From Bryobacterales bacterium (GTDB lineage Bacteria; Acidobacteriota; Terriglobia; Bryobacterales; Bryobacteraceae), in the NCBI GenBank assembly GCA_003142355.1, contig PLMF01000214.1:18261-29751 (forward strand): a stretch of DNA of 11,491 bases, in the 5' to 3' direction. The notes beneath the pieces are model-generated. The model saw nothing but the letters and a program-made list of their open reading frames with translations. It was not told the DNA's origin and did not search any database. Each line of letters opens with the position of its first letter. Position 1 is the stretch's first letter. This document shows, piece after piece, positions 7,052 to 11,491 of the stretch. The translations under genes and the position numbers were made by a program.

Positions 7052-8497
7052 ATGGACGAGGAACAACCCTCTCATCTCATGTGGGACGCGGATATGCCGC
7101 TCCTGAACAATCGATTCTTCCTCTACGACATGGCGAAGCTGCTGTTGTGGATGGGCTTGATCGGCGGCCTGATGTTCGGTGGCATCGCTCTCGCCACCGG
7201 CGGCGCGAAAAGCCTCGGTCCTCTGATGGCAATGCTGGGCATCATTCTTTTCGGTCTTCTGTTTCTCTTCGTAATGATCTCGCTTCTGTTTCTTGGGAAC
7301 GGGTACCGCGTCCGCTATTTGATGGCGGCCCAGGGGATCGGTTGGGAATCGCTGGGGCGCCGGGGTAAGGCCGCCAGCCGGCTCGCCATGGTTGCCGGAG
7401 CTCTGGCGGGGAACGCTTCGGTCGCCGGCGCGGGACTTCTGGCGGCGGCCTCGGAATCCGGCCTGCTGGCATGGAAGAACGTGCGCACCATCAAGGCTTA
7501 CCCGGCCATGGGCGTGATCTCGATCATGAACAGTTGGCGCGTGGTCATCCGCATCTATTGCACCCCGCAGTACTACGCCTACGCCATCCAATGGCTCCGC
7601 TGGGGAGCGGCTCATGCCCGCTACCAGGAGATTGGCGCGCCGGCGCCGGCCTCCGCGGCGGAGGGTTCGACCGGCTCGCTCGGTCTGGAGTTGATTCGCC
7701 GGCTGGCCCTGGGGGCCGGGGCCTGCACGTGCCTGTGGCTCGCATTCTGGACCCCTCCGCTACTGGTGAAGGTGGCACGCGCCGACTTTCCCAAAGAGTA
7801 CGAGCGTAAGTACGGCGAGAGAAAGGGCCCGGTGATGGGGGTCATGGGATTGGGCCGGGAGATCATCCGGAATAATACCGACCCCGGGTCCGTGGAATCG
7901 TATGCCCGGCGGACCACGGAGAACTATCTCCTGAAGGCATTCGGTCAGAAGTGGGTGGACCTGTACCGCAACGTCGAGAAGCAACCCGTGTTCCTCCACC
8001 CCGGCGATCCGGAAATCGCGGAGCTCATGCCGCAGGTTGAGGACGTGTACAAGCGGAGCACCAGACTCAGCTCCTATCTTCGGGTGCCGTCGGAGGGCGC
8101 GCTGGCCTTTCTCGAGGTCGAGTACGTCAATCGGCCTCGCGAATCCAAAGCCAATTCGAGCCTGATTTACCCGAAGCGAAGCTTGAGTTGGATCTGGCTC
8201 GCAGGCGGGGTTTTGGTGTACTTCATTTTCCCGTGGCCCAAACACAGCACTCCATCCCTGACCAATGACCGCACCAGCATCACGATCGTAGATGTGCTTG
8301 GAACCGTGTTCGCCGCCATCTTCTTCGGTATCCCTCTTTATGCAGTGCACTTCACGGAGGAAGTCCTGGGCAGCGAGATCGGAATGACGGTTTTCTGTTG
8401 GAGCGTGGCGCTGAGCGGAATCGGCATGCTGATCTGGTCTTCGCGGTTGGTGACGCGGCGCCCGTCTCCGGCGGAAGGCGTCCCGGGGAGGCCCTGA
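7052..8497 (+). CDS. Polytopic membrane protein of unknown function
   Basis: A 481-residue protein with about six hydrophobic segments: roughly 26-48, 56-82, 216-238, 378-395, 409-429 and 441-463. An Ala/Gly-rich stretch lies at 107-133. Residues about 84-183 (GNGYRVRYLMAAQGIGW, then VRTIKAYP, GVISIMNSWR, IRIYC) have the strand pattern and phrasing of bacterial PH-like membrane-associated domains; this is a visual resemblance only. A soluble region (about 240-370) separates the two membrane blocks and carries many charged residues but no catalytic motif I recognise. The start is ATG 7052 with GGGA nearby; an in-frame TTG at 7025 overlaps the preceding gene and is less likely. The zinc-ribbon gene immediately upstream is probably a functional partner. 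The gene runs convergently into the enolase-family gene, with 45 bases between stops. Confidence 0.85.
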   Translation: MDEEQPSHLMWDADMPLLNNRFFLYDMAKLLLWMGLIGGLMFGGIALATGGAKSLGPLMAMLGIILFGLLFLFVMISLLFLGNGYRVRYLMAAQGIGWESLGRRGKAASRLAMVAGALAGNASVAGAGLLAAASESGLLAWKNVRTIKAYPAMGVISIMNSWRVVIRIYCTPQYYAYAIQWLRWGAAHARYQEIGAPAPASAAEGSTGSLGLELIRRLALGAGACTCLWLAFWTPPLLVKVARADFPKEYERKYGERKGPVMGVMGLGREIIRNNTDPGSVESYARRTTENYLLKAFGQKWVDLYRNVEKQPVFLHPGDPEIAELMPQVEDVYKRSTRLSSYLRVPSEGALAFLEVEYVNRPRESKANSSLIYPKRSLSWIWLAGGVLVYFIFPWPKHSTPSLTNDRTSITIVDVLGTVFAAIFFGIPLYAVHFTEEVLGSEIGMTVFCWSVALSGIGMLIWSSRLVTRRPSPAEGVPGRP

Positions 8498-8542
8498 CGA
8501 ACGCGGCCATCTCCCCCGCAAACCGCGCCCGCGCCCTGCCCG

Positions 8543-9922
8543 TCACATGAACTGGCCGTCGAAAGACCGTTCGTTGTCCCACTCCTTGGTCGGATCGAAG
8601 AAGCCCGGCTGCTTCACCCACTTTTTGAGAGCTTCCAGGTCGTAATCATAACCCAGGCCCGGCCGATCCGGCACCGTAATGAAGCCGTCGTTGATAATCG
8701 GTTTCGGCCAACCAGTCACCACGGACATGAATTCTTCGATGTGGTCGCAGTCGTGGAATTCGAGAGCGACGAACTGTTCCGCAGCCGCGGCCGCATGCAC
8801 CCCGGCGAAGACCGTCGTGGGGTTGTTGTGGTTGTGGAACGCAGTCGCGATCCCGTGTTGAGCGGCCAGATCGGCGATCTTCTTGGCTTCGAGGATACCG
8901 CCGCATTCCGCCGGGTCCGGGTGGCATATGGATATCGCTTTCTTCTCGAACAACTCCTTGAATCCAGTGGCGAGGTAGATATCCTCGCCTGTGAGTATGG
9001 GCGTCTTGCAGGAGTTCTTGATCCGAACGAGGTCGTCGGCGAATTGCCAGGGTACGGTGTCCTCCAGCCAGGCGAAATTGAACTTGTCCACTGTCTGGGC
9101 GAATTTAATGATGTTCTCGACGTTGAAGCTGCCGTAATGGTCCGTGGCGATGGGGATACTCCACCCCACCCGCTCGCGAACCGCGGCGCAGTAATCCTCG
9201 ACTGCCCGCAGACCCTTCTCGGTGATTTGACCGCCGGTGAACTGGTGAGGGATCCGGGGCATCCCCGGCAGACCGGTCGCGCCCATCGGCGCCGGCCTGA
9301 CCACGTTCCCCGCGCCGGCGATCGCCGCGACGTTCAGGTCCATTTTGAAGAACTTGAACCCTTCGGAGATGCGCTCGAGAAGGTGCTTGGCCATTTTCTC
9401 GGCATTGGACGACGATGTGGTGTCGGCATAGAGGAGAATCTTGTCGCGGAACTTGCCCCCCAGCATCTGCCAGACAGGCACGCCCCAGGCCTTCCCGGCG
9501 AGGTCCCAACAGGCCATCTCCACTGCCGAGACGCCGCCGCCCGCGACCCCATGATCCCCGTGCTGCTTGATCTTGTACAAGATCGCGGCGACGTTGCAGG
9601 GGTTCATCCCCATGATCCGGCTTTTCAGCATCAGCGCGTAGGTCTTGCTTGCCCGCGCACGCACATCGCCCCACCCGGAAATGCCCTGGTTGGTGTCGAG
9701 CCGGACGAGGCACCGCAAATCACCCTCATAAAGTGGCGAGGCGACGACCACCCGCATATCTGTGATTCTCAGCGCCGAGGGCCCCGAATTCGTGTTCATC
9801 TGCCCCGAAACAGCCTCGAGATCGGCATGGGTGATCAGGCTGCCCGCGGCGATCGCCGAGCTTGCGGAGGTTGCGGTAGTGATCAATGTTCTGCGCGAAA
9901 TGCCGGAAGATCTGTCTGACAT
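8543..9922 (-). CDS. Tat-exported mandelate racemase/muconate lactonizing enzyme family protein (sugar-acid dehydratase-like)
   Basis: A 459-residue enolase-superfamily protein. Residues 8-13 (ISRRTL) form a twin-arginine motif followed by a weakly hydrophobic Ala/Ser stretch, indicating Tat export. The capping domain spans about 50-165 and includes the family signature around 130-146 (VSAVEMACWDLAGKAWG). The barrel carries Lys at K190/K193 with D195, and likely Mg2+ ligands D261, E287 (LEDTVPW) and E313 (GEDIY). D336 and H363 are candidate acid/base residues on later strands. Members abstract a proton next to a carboxylate, for example dehydrating galactonate or mannonate; the substrate here is unknown. 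The Asp261-His262 pair differs from the Asp-x-His of galactonate dehydratase. The reading frame is open far upstream, but ATG 9922 is chosen for the Tat motif and AGGAG eight bases before it. It is transcribed divergently from the thioredoxin-fold gene. Confidence 0.92.
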   Translation of the reverse strand: MSDRSSGISRRTLITTATSASSAIAAGSLITHADLEAVSGQMNTNSGPSALRITDMRVVVASPLYEGDLRCLVRLDTNQGISGWGDVRARASKTYALMLKSRIMGMNPCNVAAILYKIKQHGDHGVAGGGVSAVEMACWDLAGKAWGVPVWQMLGGKFRDKILLYADTTSSSNAEKMAKHLLERISEGFKFFKMDLNVAAIAGAGNVVRPAPMGATGLPGMPRIPHQFTGGQITEKGLRAVEDYCAAVRERVGWSIPIATDHYGSFNVENIIKFAQTVDKFNFAWLEDTVPWQFADDLVRIKNSCKTPILTGEDIYLATGFKELFEKKAISICHPDPAECGGILEAKKIADLAAQHGIATAFHNHNNPTTVFAGVHAAAAAEQFVALEFHDCDHIEEFMSVVTGWPKPIINDGFITVPDRPGLGYDYDLEALKKWVKQPGFFDPTKEWDNERSFDGQFM

Positions 9923-9930
9923 AATCGGAT

Positions 9931-9936
9931 TCTCCT
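9931..9936 (-). promoter_or_regulatory. Shine-Dalgarno that fixes the start of the enolase-family gene
   Basis: On the minus strand AGGAGA lies eight bases before ATG 9922. It decides between this start and the many upstream in-frame candidates in a frame that stays open to about 10465, and it places the twin-arginine motif correctly at the N-terminus. Confidence 0.8.
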
Positions 9937-10035
9937 GACTTCCTTTTGTTGTGTGCAACATGCCGAGGCAGGGGCACACCCGATACCAGCGGGGTTGACT
10001 CTGTAAAGACGGCGCGCCCAGCCGAAGTGCCTGAT

Positions 10036-10213
10036 CTCCATTTTGGTTTGCCGCCTTTGGCCAGTGTACACCCAAGCACCCGAGGCGTTGGAGTTGAAAA
10101 TCAGACTGCGCTATCCTGATTCCGAGAGGGCGACACAGTCGCTCATAAGCCCGTTGATCGAGACGGGAATCGCCGAGGCCAGCAACAGGATTGAGAAGCA
10201 GACTAAAATGGAG
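10036..10213. repeat. Imperfect inverted repeat, one copy upstream of each divergent gene
   Basis: CTCCATTTTGGTTTGC at 10036-10051 and the reverse complement of 10198-10213, CTCCATTTTAGTCTGC, agree at 14 of 16 bases. Both differences would be G-U wobbles in RNA, so all 16 positions could pair around a 146-base loop. Read on the sense strand of each gene, the motif is GCARACYAAAATGGAG. It lies about 44 bases upstream of the plus-strand gene and about 113 upstream of the minus-strand gene. It could be a shared operator, the ends of a small MITE-like element, or chance. No target-site duplication is evident. Confidence 0.45.
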
Positions 10214-10221
10214 GTCCCAAA

Positions 10222-10260
10222 GTGAATATCCCCGGTCTATTAGAGAGGTTCGACTCATGA
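10222..10260 (+). CDS. Possible 12-residue leader peptide coupled to the thioredoxin-fold gene
   Basis: GTG 10222 opens a 12-codon frame encoding MNIPGLLERFDS. A strong Shine-Dalgarno (GGAGG at 10210-10214) lies seven bases before it. Its TGA stop (10258-10260) overlaps the ATG of the next gene as ATGA, the arrangement used for translational coupling. The peptide has no run of a single amino acid, so classical attenuation is not suggested. It may be a chance frame, because the downstream gene has its own AGAGG at 10244-10248. Confidence 0.3.
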   Translation: MNIPGLLERFDS

Positions 10261-11474
10261 TACTTCGGACGCGTTCAGCCGCGGGTGGATCCGCGGCGAT
10301 TCTGGCATGGCTGGTGATTTGTACCGCGATGCCTGGCCAGCAGCCCAAAGCTCCCAGCCGATATGAGTTGGAAATGGCCGAGGCGGGCCGGAGGCACCCC
10401 ATCCTCCCGATCGGTTCCGCGGCGCCGGACTTCTCGCTCCCCGGCGTAGACGGCAAAATACACAAGCTGCGCGACTATAGCGGCAGCCCGGTGCTGGCGG
10501 TCCTGTTCACTTGCGTCCACTGCCCCACGGCGCAACTCTATGAGGGGCGCATCCAGAAGCTGTACGACGACTACCGCGGCAAAGGCGTGGCGATGGTGGC
10601 GATCAACCCCAACGATCCCAAGGCGGCGAGCCCGAGCGAGCTGGCCTGGACGGACATGCCCGATACCCTGGAAGGCATGATGGTCCGCGCCAAATACCGG
10701 CACATCACTTACCCGTACCTTTCCGACGCCGAGACCCAGTCGGTGGCCGGAGCGTACGGGCCGACCGCGACGCCGCACATCTTTATATTCGACAAGGAGC
10801 GCAAGCTACAGTACCAAGGGCGCATCGACGACAACCAGCGTGAACCGCTGGTGAAGACCCACGATGCCCGCAATGCGCTCGACGCGGTGCTGGCGGGCAA
10901 GCCGGTCCCGGTCACGCACACGCCCGTTTTCGGCTGTTCGACGAAATGGAAGGAACAAGCGGAGAGCAAGCAGGAGCAGGTGAAAAAGATCGAGAGCGAA
11001 CCCGTCCGGCTGGAGATGGCCACCGCCGACGATCTCAAGAAGCTGCGCGCCAACCCCACCGGCAAGGTGCTGATGGTGAACTTCTGGGCCACTTGGTGCG
11101 GGCCGTGCATCGAGGAGTTGCCCAGGCTGCTCGAAACTTACTATTGGTACCGGGTGCGCGACTTCGAATTTGTGACCGTATCGGCGAATTACCCGGACGA
11201 GAAACCTGCCGTGCTCAAGAGGCTCGAATCTCTGCATGCCACCAGCCGCAATCTGCTGTTTGCATCGGATGACACCTACGCCATGCAGGCTGCGTTTGAC
11301 ACTCGCTGGGAGGGCGGCGTGCCGTTCACGATGGTAATCGCTCCGGACGGCACCGTGATCTACCAGGAACAGGGCGAGATCAGTGTCCTGGCGCTGCGCC
11401 GCGCCATTCTGGGGAATATGCCGGACACCGGAAGTTATGCCGGCCACCGTGCCTATTGGTCCGCGAAACCTTAG
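10257..11474 (+). CDS. Exported protein with two thioredoxin-fold domains (redoxin plus TlpA-like)
   Basis: A 405-residue protein. An N-terminal signal-like segment has a basic start (R4, R6) and a hydrophobic core (about 12-25); C22 is not in a good lipobox, so a soluble exported protein is more likely than a lipoprotein. Domain 1 (about 50-225) is a peroxiredoxin-like/redoxin domain with C86-V-H-C89, cis-Pro motif ATP at 171-173 and the family's IDDNQ segment near 190-194. Domain 2 (about 250-390) is a TlpA/thioredoxin-like domain with W280-C281-G-P-C284 and cis-Pro in GGVPFT. Two active-site CxxC motifs suggest thiol-disulfide exchange or reductant relay in the periplasm; the actual partner is unknown. 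A Lys/Glu-rich linker (about 229-250) joins the domains. Start ATG 10257 has AGAGG eight bases upstream and puts the signal segment at the N-terminus. The gene ends 17 bases before the window edge. Confidence 0.92.
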   Translation: MILRTRSAAGGSAAILAWLVICTAMPGQQPKAPSRYELEMAEAGRRHPILPIGSAAPDFSLPGVDGKIHKLRDYSGSPVLAVLFTCVHCPTAQLYEGRIQKLYDDYRGKGVAMVAINPNDPKAASPSELAWTDMPDTLEGMMVRAKYRHITYPYLSDAETQSVAGAYGPTATPHIFIFDKERKLQYQGRIDDNQREPLVKTHDARNALDAVLAGKPVPVTHTPVFGCSTKWKEQAESKQEQVKKIESEPVRLEMATADDLKKLRANPTGKVLMVNFWATWCGPCIEELPRLLETYYWYRVRDFEFVTVSANYPDEKPAVLKRLESLHATSRNLLFASDDTYAMQAAFDTRWEGGVPFTMVIAPDGTVIYQEQGEISVLALRRAILGNMPDTGSYAGHRAYWSAKP

Positions 11475-11491
11475 TACACGATTTCGCAAAT

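Larger units (their letters stand above)
9923..10256. other. Divergent intergenic region (promoter region for both flanking genes)
   Basis: These 334 bases separate two divergent genes and should hold both promoters. No -35/-10 pair of good quality stands out on either strand. It contains a 16-base imperfect inverted repeat (10036-10051 and 10198-10213) and a short coupled reading frame before the plus-strand gene. Open frames cross the region on both strands, including one of 60 codons on the plus strand (10043-10225), but they have no recognisable protein features. Confidence 0.6.

Noticed and set aside
8484..8518. A GC-rich inverted repeat (GGGGAG with CTCCCC) between the convergent genes, as a bidirectional terminator
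   Set aside because: The stem is short, has unpaired bases, sits partly inside the upstream gene and is not followed by a T-run on either strand.
10257..10325. A lipoprotein signal in the thioredoxin-fold protein (LVIC at residues 19-22)
   Set aside because: The residue before Cys22 is Ile, not the Gly/Ala/Ser a lipobox requires, so ordinary signal-peptide export is more likely.
9923..10465. An N-terminal extension of the enolase-family gene in an open upstream frame
   Set aside because: The extension would bury the twin-arginine signal inside the protein and overlap the divergent gene. ATG 9922 has a strong Shine-Dalgarno.

Overview
The window is high-GC bacterial DNA with tightly packed genes. 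The gene content (a giant HdrA with MvhD- and MetV-like partners, a Tat-exported enolase-superfamily protein and a double-thioredoxin exported protein) suggests a member of Acidobacteriota, perhaps the Solibacter/Bryobacter group. That placement is inference from protein style; no rRNA or marker gene is present.

Region 1 (1-5575, + strand) is a redox operon. A short palindromic repeat lies just upstream of a 1463-residue HdrA-type flavoprotein. In this protein an NAD(P)H-oxidising NfnB/GltD-like flavoprotein is inserted into one HdrA module, and a second complete HdrA module follows. It is followed, with ATGA stop/start overlaps, by an MvhD-like [2Fe-2S] subunit and a MetV-like protein (the family of the methylenetetrahydrofolate reductase C-terminal domain). 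The likely machine is a soluble, possibly electron-bifurcating complex that links NAD(P)H, ferredoxin and C1-folate chemistry. No metF, hdrB, hdrC or hydrogenase gene lies in the window.

Region 2 (5614-6378) holds a RelE/ParE-type toxin-antitoxin pair 38 bases after metV, then about 280 bases with no convincing gene. Region 3 (6379-8497, + strand) is a two-gene unit of unknown function: a zinc-ribbon, single-pass membrane protein and a polytopic membrane protein. The latter has a central segment that may be a bacterial PH-like domain.

Region 4 (8543-11474) has two divergent genes around a 334-base intergenic region. The minus-strand gene encodes a Tat-signal mandelate racemase/muconate lactonizing enzyme family protein. 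The plus-strand gene encodes an exported protein with two thioredoxin-fold domains. A 16-base motif sits on the sense strand upstream of each gene, forming an imperfect inverted repeat. A 12-codon upstream reading frame with a good Shine-Dalgarno overlaps the thioredoxin gene start. The most interesting items are the HdrA-NfnB-HdrA fusion with its reduced partner set, and the paired motifs and mini-ORF in the divergent region.
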